Assembly: GCA_045597645.1 (NCBI GenBank)
Contig: JAZLKM010000025.1
Coordinates: 6,267-70,266 of the forward strand
Source of the DNA: JAKSSE01 sp045597645
GTDB taxonomy: Bacteria; Bacillota; Clostridia; Lachnospirales; Lachnospiraceae
Direction: 5' to 3'
Length of the DNA stretch: 64,000 nt
The notes beneath the pieces are model-generated. The model saw only the letters and a list, made by a program, of their open reading frames with translations, was not told the DNA's origin and did not search any database. The position numbers were made by a program, and so were the translations under genes. Below, piece by piece: positions 58,048-64,000 of the stretch (positions are counted from its first letter, which is position 1; each line of letters opens with the position of its first letter).

Positions 58048-59329
58048 TTTTTCCTCCATCATATACTACTCGTCCATCGACTATTGTGTACTCTACTCTG
58101 CCCTTTACGGCCATTCCCTCATAGGGCTGGTTGTGACTTTTGCCTGCAAAATCGCTGCCATGAATCTCATACTCAGCATTCGGATTAAATATTGCAATAT
58201 CCGCTATCTTGCCCTCAGAGATGTCGCCTCTGTCGAGCTTAATCACCTTTGCAGGATCAGTGCTCATGTACTTGGCCATCTGAATCGGAGTGATGTACCC
58301 TCCCTCAACCAGCACAGTATTGGTTAGCGCTGCGGATGTCTCAAGCCCGACAATTCCAAACGGTGCCTTGTCTATAGTTGTATTTTTCTCATCCTCACTG
58401 TGAGGAGCATGATCTGTAGATATTACGAAAAGTCCCTCTGATATGCCCTGTCGAAGCGCTTCCATATCGGCTCTAGAGCGAAGCGGTGGATTCATCTTGT
58501 AATTGGTATTAGCCGGATCTACATCCTCATCGCACAGTGCAAAATGATGCGGAGTAACCTCAGCTGTAAGCCAGGTATTGCCAAGAGCCTTCTCATCTCG
58601 CATCAGCTTCACCGACTCCTTGGTCGAGCAATGGCACAGATGCAGTCTGGCGCCGCAGTCCAGAGCCAGCATGAAGTCGCGCATCATGATTGAATTTTCC
58701 ACCGTGCTCTTGATGCCTGGAATGCCAAGCTTTTTGGATACCTCGCCCTCATGGAGTACGCCGTTGCCTCTAAGCTCTAAATCCTCGCAGTGCGCTAAAA
58801 CAGGAATATCAAGATCCCTGGCCAGCTCCATGGCTTTATAATAAGTAAGTGAATTTTTAACAGACTTACCGTCCTCGCTTATGGCAGGGCAGCCTACCTT
58901 AACCATCCCCTCGATGTCGGAGAGCACCTCGCCATCCTGGCCTACAGTGACTGCTCCTATCTGAAGCACATTCACTGAGCGAAGGGACTTTGCCTTATTA
59001 TGCACATACGATACGACGTCAGGATTGTCAGCCACAGGCTTAGTATTAGGCATTGCCAACACAGTGGTAAAACCGCCTCTGGCAGCTGCAGCTACACCGG
59101 TCTCCACGGACTCCTTATGGGTAAGCCCAGGGTCTCTGAAATGTACATGCAGGTCAATCAGTCCCGGCATAACCCAACATCCGGTTGCATCAATCACGCG
59201 CTCTGCCGGCTCGTCAATAGTGCCGCCAATGCGCTCAATCCTGCCTCTGGAAATGAACACATCCCCCACCTCGTCCATGCCGGTGGCGGGATTAAGTATT
59301 CTTCCTCCCTTGATCAAAATTATCATCAT
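58037..59329 (-). CDS. pyrC: Dihydroorotase
   Basis: Zinc enzyme forming dihydroorotate from carbamoyl aspartate. It has 430 residues of the class I amidohydrolase type: MPGLIDLHVHFRDPGLTHKE (zinc His-x-His), AHCEDLEL, STDHAPHSEDEK and the early ILNPATGMDE. AAAGGAGAT precedes the ATG. It is the first gene of pyrC-pyrF-pyrK-pyrD; pyrB, pyrE and carAB are not visible. Confidence 0.95.
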   Translation of the reverse strand: MMIILIKGGRILNPATGMDEVGDVFISRGRIERIGGTIDEPAERVIDATGCWVMPGLIDLHVHFRDPGLTHKESVETGVAAAARGGFTTVLAMPNTKPVADNPDVVSYVHNKAKSLRSVNVLQIGAVTVGQDGEVLSDIEGMVKVGCPAISEDGKSVKNSLTYYKAMELARDLDIPVLAHCEDLELRGNGVLHEGEVSKKLGIPGIKSTVENSIMMRDFMLALDCGARLHLCHCSTKESVKLMRDEKALGNTWLTAEVTPHHFALCDEDVDPANTNYKMNPPLRSRADMEALRQGISEGLFVISTDHAPHSEDEKNTTIDKAPFGIVGLETSAALTNTVLVEGGYITPIQMAKYMSTDPAKVIKLDRGDISEGKIADIAIFNPNAEYEIHGSDFAGKSHNQPYEGMAVKGRVEYTIVDGRVVYDGGKNDR

Positions 59330-59566
59330 ATCTCCTTTAGATATTCATAAGAAAACATATTTAGCCTATCATCTCATTTTAAGATATGAGTCAAGAGAAT
59401 GCAAGCCGTCGATTAAATGGTGCAAGCACCATTTAATCAACATCGCTGACGCGTCAGTGGAGCTCTCCTTAGGGCGACGCTGGCGTCAATGATTTTAGGT
59501 CGACGCAGGCGTCAGCAGTCCACGCCAGAATGGCGTGGACACACCTTTTTACATTTCTGCAAATCA
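59330..59566. promoter_or_regulatory. pyrC upstream region with promoter and clustered palindromes
   Basis: A possible pyrC promoter is TTGACT (59389-59394) and TGATAG (59366-59371), spaced 17, minus strand. Upstream of it are GATTAAATGGTGC/GCACCATTTAATC (59411-59438), CTGACGCGTCAG (59446-59457), GACGC-N2-GCGTC twice (59476-59487 and 59502-59513), and GTCCACGCCA-GAA-TGGCGTGGAC (59518-59540) followed on the plus strand by a T5 run. None matches a PyrR-binding loop that I could identify. Confidence 0.5.
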
Positions 59567-59965
59567 GTAGGTAAGCCTAAGCTTATATATGCCTACTCTT
59601 TTAGCTTTTTTCTATTTTGTAGGTATTTTACTAGATAGACTTACCTACCTTTTTACTCTTCCTCACTCTCGTAGGTACACTTAGTCTGATACGAACCTAC
59701 TCTTTTCGTTTTCCCTCAATATTGTAGGTATGCTTAGCCTGACACGAACCCACCTAAATCTCTTATACGGAATATGATAGGTAATATAGTAGCTACAATC
59801 ACCTACCAATCGTAGGAAACTATAACTAGTAGGTTCAAGCAACGTACTCATAGACCTATTTAATGCAGCAATCTGCAACTAGTAGGTACGCGCTACGATT
59901 AACTAACCTACCAAATTGTAAAAAGTCGAGAATAGCAGGTACTCTATACTTGTTTTTTACCTACC
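59567..59965. repeat. Tandem hairpin array B: eight units of 52-53 bp
   Basis: GTAGGTA or its near variants start at 59567, 59619, 59671, 59724, 59777, 59829, 59882 and 59935 (steps 52, 52, 53, 53, 52, 53, 53). The inverse motif CCTAC (or a close variant) recurs 25 bases after each, at 59592, 59644, 59696, about 59750, 59802, 59855, 59907 and 59960. So each unit is a hairpin AGTAGGT/ACCTACT with an 18-20 base variable loop and an AT-rich linker. Some loops add an inner stem (TAAGC/GCTTA in unit 1, GTAGCTAC in unit 5). The array ends just before the AEC transporter promoter. Confidence 0.9.
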
Positions 59966-59969
59966 TTCC

Positions 59970-59997
59970 TTGCTTTTTCTCCTTCTAGTGGTATTAT
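59970..59997 (+). promoter_or_regulatory. Probable promoter of the AEC transporter gene
   Basis: TTGCTT (59970-59975) and TATTAT (59992-59997) are spaced 16 on the plus strand. Transcription from here would begin near 60004, which supports the downstream ATG at 60039 as the start. Confidence 0.5.
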
Positions 59998-60038
59998 ACT
60001 TCGTTGGGAGCATGCTAGTTATTTCGCATGAAGATGAT

Positions 60039-60986
60039 ATGGATAATTTGATATTTTGCTTAAACGCCACAGTTCCGATATTTCTATTGATGGTCCTGGG
60101 CTATTTTTTCAAGAAAATAAAGATTTTTTCGGATACACTAACCAAGGGCATGAACAACTTTGTATTCAAGATAGCCCTGCCGGTGCTGGTATTTAGAGAC
60201 CTGTCTACCAAGGACTTCTACTCCTCCTGGGATGGAAAATACGTACTTTTCTGCTTCATTGTGACAGTGATATCCATAGCGCTGGCCATCGGAATCTCAT
60301 TTTTCTTCAAGAATAAAGCAGACAGAGGCGAGTTCATACAAGCATCCTACCGCTCAAGCGCAGCACTGCTTGGCATAGGCTTCATTCAGAATATATATGG
60401 CGACTCTGGCATGGCGCCACTGATGATAATCGGTACAGTGCCACTCTACAATGTCATGGCGGTTGCCGTGTTGGCATTCACAGCGCCTGGCGAGGGCAAC
60501 CGGCTTGATAAGAAAATCATCAAGACAACGCTGAAAGGCATTGTCACCAATCCAATTATAATAGGAATAGCCGTCGGCATCCTATGGTCGCTGATTCGAA
60601 TACCACAGCCAGTAATATTCAGCAAGTCAGTGGGCTACATTGCAGCTCTGGCCACTCCGCTTGGGCTTATGGCACTTGGCGCAAGCTTTGAATTAAAGGC
60701 GGCCGCAGGAAAATTAGGCCCTGCAATCACGGCTACTATACTAAAGTTGGTGGCTTTTGTAGGAATTTTTCTCCCAATAGCCATCAAAATGGGATATACC
60801 CACGACAGACTTATAGCCGTGCTCGTAATGCTCGGCTCACCCACCACCGTCAGCACTTTTGTCATGGCCAAAAGCATGGGGCACGACGGCACAGTATCTG
60901 CCAGCGCAGTCATGATGACCACATTGCTAAGTGCTTTCACGCTCACCTTCTGGCTATACATAATACGAACAGCAGGGCTGGTTTAG
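60039..60986 (+). CDS. AEC family transporter (auxin efflux carrier-like)
   Basis: A membrane carrier of about 315 residues with ten predicted spans, five on each side of a central loop. MDNLIFCLNATVPIFLLMVLGYFFKK, KGMNNFVFKIALPVLVFRDL, YRSSAALLGIGFIQNIYGDSG and ATPLGLMALGASFELKA are family blocks. Bacterial members export or exchange organic acids such as malate; the substrate here is unknown. I start it at the ATG at 60039, where the usual family N-terminus begins; in-frame ATGs at 59970 and 60012 would add residues outside the likely transcript or with poor spacing. The SpoU gene follows after 18 bases. Confidence 0.88.
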   Translation: MDNLIFCLNATVPIFLLMVLGYFFKKIKIFSDTLTKGMNNFVFKIALPVLVFRDLSTKDFYSSWDGKYVLFCFIVTVISIALAIGISFFFKNKADRGEFIQASYRSSAALLGIGFIQNIYGDSGMAPLMIIGTVPLYNVMAVAVLAFTAPGEGNRLDKKIIKTTLKGIVTNPIIIGIAVGILWSLIRIPQPVIFSKSVGYIAALATPLGLMALGASFELKAAAGKLGPAITATILKLVAFVGIFLPIAIKMGYTHDRLIAVLVMLGSPTTVSTFVMAKSMGHDGTVSASAVMMTTLLSAFTLTFWLYIIRTAGLV

Positions 60987-61004
60987 TGCCAGATAGATTT
61001 GAAA

Positions 61005-61835
61005 ATGGAAAATACAAACATTATAAAGATTGAAAATCTAGACGATACGAGACTAGACATATATGCGAGATTGAACGAGGCCCAGCTCTACCGATACAAC
61101 GAGCCGGCCGATGGCATTTTCGTGGCCGAAAGTCCGAACGTAATCGAGCGTGCACTCGACTTCGGATGCAAACCAATCTCGATGCTGGTGGAAAGCAAAT
61201 ATATCGAAGGGCGCGCTGCAAATGTCATCTCTCGCTGCGGTGACATCCCAATAATGCACGCCACTGCCGATGTGTTAATAGGCATCACCGGATTCAACTT
61301 GACCAGAGGAATGCTCTGCGCAATGAAGCGCCCCATTTTACCTTCAATGGAAGATATTCTTAGGGACGCTCGCAGAATAGTAATATTAGAAGATGTGGTA
61401 AATCCCACAAATGTCGGTGCGATTTTCCGCTCCGCTGCTGCCCTTGGTATGGACGGTGTACTACTTACTCCACCCTGCAGCGATCCGTTGTATCGCAGGG
61501 CCACCAGAGTCAGCATGGGTACCGTTTTCCAGATACCATGGACATATATCAAAAATGATAAAAGCAGTCTCTGGCCACAGCCGACCATGGACCTACTTCA
61601 CGATTTTGGCTTTAAGACAGCCGCAATGGCCCTCAGCGACAACTCAGTCTCAGTGGATGATCCCACTGTCTGTGCCGAGGATAAGCTCGCCATAATAATG
61701 GGCACCGAGGGCGACGGCCTCAAAGACACAACCATCAAAGGCTGCGACTACACCGTCAAAATCCCAATGGCCCCAGGCGTAGACTCACTCAATGTCGCTG
61801 CCGCGAGCGCCGTGGCCTTCTGGCAGATGCGGTAG
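61005..61835 (+). CDS. SpoU/TrmH family RNA 2'-O-methyltransferase
   Basis: A 276-residue RNA methyltransferase of the SPOUT class. An N-terminal RNA substrate-binding domain (GIFVAESPNVIERALDFG) precedes the knotted catalytic domain: ILEDVVNPTNVGAIFRSAAALG, LTPPCSDPLYRRATRVSMGTVF, and the SAM-binding IIMGTEGDGL with a closing IPMAPGVDSLNVAAASAVAF. It probably 2'-O-methylates a ribose in rRNA or tRNA; the exact site is unclear. It starts at the ATG at 61005 and is likely co-transcribed with the transporter gene. Confidence 0.93.
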   Translation: MENTNIIKIENLDDTRLDIYARLNEAQLYRYNEPADGIFVAESPNVIERALDFGCKPISMLVESKYIEGRAANVISRCGDIPIMHATADVLIGITGFNLTRGMLCAMKRPILPSMEDILRDARRIVILEDVVNPTNVGAIFRSAAALGMDGVLLTPPCSDPLYRRATRVSMGTVFQIPWTYIKNDKSSLWPQPTMDLLHDFGFKTAAMALSDNSVSVDDPTVCAEDKLAIIMGTEGDGLKDTTIKGCDYTVKIPMAPGVDSLNVAAASAVAFWQMR

Positions 61836-61837
61836 TG

Positions 61838-61879
61838 GGGACGGTCCTTTTGCCACGCACATGTGTACTTTGGCACGAC
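61838..61879. repeat. 42-bp direct repeat, copy 1 (flank of the HipT/HipBS-like module)
   Basis: GGGACGGTCCTTTTGCCACG..GGCACGAC; 40 of 42 bases match 63302-63343 in the same orientation. The copies lie just outside the two ends of the toxin-antitoxin pair. Confidence 0.85.
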
Positions 61880-61890
61880 GCTCCCCTCTC

Positions 61891-62688
61891 CTACAGGTAT
61901 TTGCGAATCTGCTGATACAGAATTGTTCTAACCCTTTCGATTTCTGCCTTCGAATACTGGCTAGCATCCTTCAACAGCTCATCAACATCTCTTCTCGTAA
62001 AGAAAAATTTAATTTGCTCCCCATATAGTGCCTCAGCAGCGTCCATTTGCTCATCAAAATCCTTTGAAATAGTTTTAGCTTTTACCTCATCCATTAGTTC
62101 AAACACATCCGCTCCAAGAGGATAATCCAGTTTTGTATCCGACAGCAGCGATCCTCCATTGTCAAAAATAGGGCATAGTTTGTACTCTTCTTTGCCACTC
62201 ATTAGCAGCGCAATATTATGCATATGCCTGTCTTCATTCTTAAAAAAGGCATCTATCGTCAGAAGCTTGCTCATATATATGCCAAAATCACTAATACCCG
62301 TCATTCGCTCTACTGAAGAAACTAGAAGCTTAAGTCGCTCCTCCACGTCCGGAATATGCCAAACCATTTCCGTAAGGCTCTTCCCATAAGTGTTCTTGTA
62401 AGCACGCTCCAAAGTGATTATCTGCCAATCGCCATCAAGAATATCCGGACTCTTTGCTCCATTGAAAACCTGCCTGTTATATTTGATTTGTTCCAGTTCA
62501 TATGATACAAATTCAGATTTAGCCAGTGAGGATTTTTCCAGCAAATGTGACACCATATATTCCGCCAGACCTTCGTATCCGAGGTAATCCGCTTTGTACC
62601 ATTGAGAATCCTTTTGCCACTTCAACTGATTTCCTTTTGAAGAATGCCTGTCAAACTCCATGACATCCTGTTCAAAAAGTTCTATCAT
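61891..62688 (-). CDS. HipA/HipT-like Ser/Thr kinase toxin
   Basis: A 265-residue protein with the core of a HipA-fold kinase. LLTIDAFFKNEDRHMHNIALL contains the catalytic aspartate and the metal-binding asparagine (DRHMHN), and CPIFDNGGSLL is the DFG-like segment. KGNQLKWQKDSQWYKADY near the N-terminus is likely the ATP-binding lysine region. The N-terminal domain of full HipA (about 100 residues) is missing and appears on the partner protein. The ATG at 62688 overlaps the antitoxin stop (ATGA) behind AGAGGTGG. HipA-type kinases phosphorylate a tRNA synthetase and halt growth; the target here is unknown. Confidence 0.8.
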   Translation of the reverse strand: MIELFEQDVMEFDRHSSKGNQLKWQKDSQWYKADYLGYEGLAEYMVSHLLEKSSLAKSEFVSYELEQIKYNRQVFNGAKSPDILDGDWQIITLERAYKNTYGKSLTEMVWHIPDVEERLKLLVSSVERMTGISDFGIYMSKLLTIDAFFKNEDRHMHNIALLMSGKEEYKLCPIFDNGGSLLSDTKLDYPLGADVFELMDEVKAKTISKDFDEQMDAAEALYGEQIKFFFTRRDVDELLKDASQYSKAEIERVRTILYQQIRKYL

Positions 62689-63221
62689 TGTTCCACCTCT
62701 ATCCAAAAATCATCCTCTGCCATCTTTCCTTTTGTCTTAGAAATAATAAGAAAAGGATCATAAAAAGGTATGCCTAAATCATCAAGAATGAGTTTCATTT
62801 TGTCCCTCGACTCCGGAAAGCAACGCGAACTTATAAATTCCTGATAATCCTCATATGTTGGCTCAGTATTTATTCCGAATGCTCTGAACTGGAGCTTATT
62901 GGTATAGTTCTTTATCCTTACAAGCTGCCGTCTTTCGTCCACGTCAATCAAGGTGCACTTTTCGTCCTTGTACATGTACCACATTCTGATAGGAGTCTCC
63001 TTTTTGGGAATAGTGAGGCTCTCTACATATTGAGGCGTTAGAATGTTGAGTAATAACACCATTGGACCTGTAATTGAATTTTCTGATGTCTCCCAGCGCT
63101 CTACTGTCGGCTTAGAAATCCCCAACAGCTCTGCGAACTCCTTTTGCGTCATCCCAAGCTCTTTTCTTTTTTCTTTTATATCATTTGCAAAAATATAATC
63201 GCGGGTAGCATATTTTCTCAT
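62685..63221 (-). CDS. XRE antitoxin fused to a HipS/HipA-N-like domain
   Basis: A 178-residue partner of the kinase. Residues up to about 60 form an XRE helix-turn-helix (KEKRKELGMTQKEFAELLGISKPTVERWETSE). The remainder, ending FPESRDKMKLILDDLGIPFYDP and ISKTKGKMAEDDFWIEVEQ, resembles the small N-terminal subdomain of HipA that is a separate HipS protein in HipBST systems; here it is attached to the DNA-binding part. I start it at the ATG at 63221, six bases after GAGGTG. Operators and promoter lie upstream. It should repress its own operon and neutralise the kinase. Confidence 0.8.
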   Translation of the reverse strand: MRKYATRDYIFANDIKEKRKELGMTQKEFAELLGISKPTVERWETSENSITGPMVLLLNILTPQYVESLTIPKKETPIRMWYMYKDEKCTLIDVDERRQLVRIKNYTNKLQFRAFGINTEPTYEDYQEFISSRCFPESRDKMKLILDDLGIPFYDPFLIISKTKGKMAEDDFWIEVEQ

Positions 63222-63241
63222 ATTCATCACCTCGTACGCAC

Positions 63242-63301
63242 ATTAAACCATCATTTTAATGGTTTGTAAAGTGGATTTTGCCATCGTTTTGATAGTTTGT
63301 A
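63242..63301 (-). promoter_or_regulatory. Promoter and paired operators of the toxin-antitoxin operon
   Basis: On the minus strand TTTACA (63265-63270) and TTTAAT (63242-63247) are spaced 17. An AAACCAT-N7-ATGGTTT palindrome (63245-63265) fills the spacer, and its sequence CCATCATTTTAATGGTTTGTA is repeated with four changes at 63281-63301, 33 bases (three turns) away. Confidence 0.75.
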
Positions 63302-63343
63302 GGGACGTTCCTTTCGCCACGCACATGTGTACTTTGGCACGAC
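63302..63343. repeat. 42-bp direct repeat, copy 2
   Basis: GGGACGTTCCTTTCGCCACG..GGCACGAC; differs from 61838-61879 at two positions. It abuts the second operator of the toxin-antitoxin operon. Confidence 0.85.
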
Positions 63344-63361
63344 ATATTATTTTCCTGCAAT

Positions 63362-63396
63362 CAAAAAGCAGACGCAACTTTGTGCGCCTGCTCCTC
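63362..63396 (-). terminator. Terminator after the surface-protein gene
   Basis: On the minus strand GCAGGCGCA and TGCGTCTGC pair (one G-U) around a short loop and run into TTTTTG. It follows the stop at 63409. Confidence 0.75.
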
Positions 63397-63408
63397 AACA
63401 TAAATTAC

Positions 63409-64000
63409 TTATCTTTGTAATACACCTGATGTCTCATCAAAATGATATGAGACGCCATCTATTACCAAATCTCCCTTAGCCATAAGACCGGTCTTCGGAT
63501 CGTAATAATAGATATTTCCAATCTGGTCTGGGTAGTATTGTGCCTCTGATGAAGTAACTTTGTACCATCCTTTGAACATCTTACCGTTGGCATTGTAGCG
63601 CACCCATTTTCCAGTGTGCGCTGCGATATCACGTTCCAGCTGAGCTGACATGTCTGCGTGCTCATCTCTTGATGCTGCCGCATTCTGTCTAATCTCCGCA
63701 TCGCTCCAAGACTTCTCGTCCTGGTAGATATATGGCATCCACACTTCCTTATTTATCGCCTTTGCTCCATCAAGTATTGAGTCGCACCAGTACCATGCTG
63801 CTGTCTCCATGTCACATACTTCACGACCGCGTACAGTACCATCACCGATTACACCCTTGGGGTCGTCATAGGTACCCTGGCGCACACCATTCTCGTACCA
63901 GTATGACTTGCCGTTCTGATGATAGAATTTGCAATGTAGCGTAGTCGGATCAACCGTGGTATTCGGGTAAGTGATTGGCTCCTCAATCATTGATGGTGAA
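63409..64000 (-). CDS. C-terminal part of a cell-surface protein with cell-wall-binding-like repeats (start outside window)
   Basis: The frame is open to the right edge, so only the C-terminal 196 or so codons are seen. YHQNGKSYWYENGVRQGTYDD and GWYKVTSSEAQYYPD, NIYYYDPKTGLMAKGD resemble the Trp/Tyr/Gly repeats of glucan- or choline-binding surface modules common at the ends of Lachnospiraceae cell-wall hydrolases. The segment TVRGREVCDMETAAWYWCDSILDGAKAI between them is not a repeat. No catalytic domain is visible in the part present. The stop is at 63409 and a terminator follows. The true start and main domain lie beyond 64000; an ATG at 63990 is internal. Confidence 0.7.
   Translation of the reverse strand, partial: SPSMIEEPITYPNTTVDPTTLHCKFYHQNGKSYWYENGVRQGTYDDPKGVIGDGTVRGREVCDMETAAWYWCDSILDGAKAINKEVWMPYIYQDEKSWSDAEIRQNAAASRDEHADMSAQLERDIAAHTGKWVRYNANGKMFKGWYKVTSSEAQYYPDQIGNIYYYDPKTGLMAKGDLVIDGVSYHFDETSGVLQR

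Noticed and set aside
59567..59965. CRISPR array
   Set aside because: Units are diverged, palindromic throughout and lack constant repeats with unique spacers; no cas genes nearby.

Overview
The window looks like a chromosomal segment of a Gram-positive anaerobe of the Lachnospiraceae type (Butyrivibrio/Pseudobutyrivibrio/Roseburia-like); the genus cannot be fixed from sequence alone. Reasons: the clostridial string carD-ireB-ruvX-DUF1292-rnj-trmR-U32, the DUF1015-serA-serC linkage, an orotate operon with the PyrK/PyrD pair, plant-glycan enzymes (GH39, GH3, GPH-type sugar symporter), Gly-Gly-Ala-Gly-Gly type ribosome binding sites and moderate GC. Almost all genes lie on the minus strand; only the TetR regulator (18.9 kb) and the AEC transporter plus SpoU methyltransferase (60.0-61.8 kb) are on the plus strand. 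I saw no rRNA, tRNA, CRISPR or transposase gene.

Layout. 0-3.5 kb: smc (C-terminus just off the left edge). 3.9-9.5 kb: patatin phospholipase, DUF1295 membrane reductase, GH39 xylosidase, a small unknown protein and a C11 (clostripain-like) protease with a strange Asp/Trp/Tyr tail. 9.7-19.5 kb: a ten-gene operon for acyl-chain assembly (patatin, PlsC, ACP, a fused KS-KS protein, FabG, FabZ, FabD, AccD, AccA, iron-sulfur flavoprotein) facing a divergent TetR regulator with a perfect operator. 19.5-20.9 kb: an XRE-GNAT/small protein module between two identical terminators, then a nuclease-tail relic. 20.9-34.5 kb: DUF554, recO, era, M16C protease, DUF1015, serA, serC, ilvB, ilvD, leuB. 34.5-39.7 kb: a tandem-repeat-rich glycan locus (GH3, GPH symporter). 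39.8-44.9 kb: yajC, hypA, a large Fe-S flavoprotein, tgt. 45.1-52.4 kb: aroC, lactonase, U32, trmR, rnj, DUF1292, ruvX, ireB, carD. 52.5-59.3 kb: hybrid histidine kinase and pyrD-pyrK-pyrF-pyrC. 59.4-60 kb: palindromes and an eight-unit hairpin array. 60-64 kb: AEC transporter, SpoU methyltransferase, a HipT/HipBS-like toxin-antitoxin pair between 42-bp repeats, and the C-terminal part of a surface protein.

Two things stand out. First, the 9.7-18.7 kb operon has all the parts of a dissociated type II synthase except an enoyl reductase, and its condensing enzyme is a KS fused to a second KS that has lost all three catalytic residues, as in chain-length factors. I infer a dedicated, TetR-controlled pathway for an unsaturated (possibly polyene) acyl product rather than housekeeping fatty acid synthesis. 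Second, two intergenic arrays (34.74-35.09 kb and 59.57-59.97 kb) consist of evenly spaced tandem hairpins in which the arms are conserved and the inner stems change while still pairing; I know of no named element with this design.
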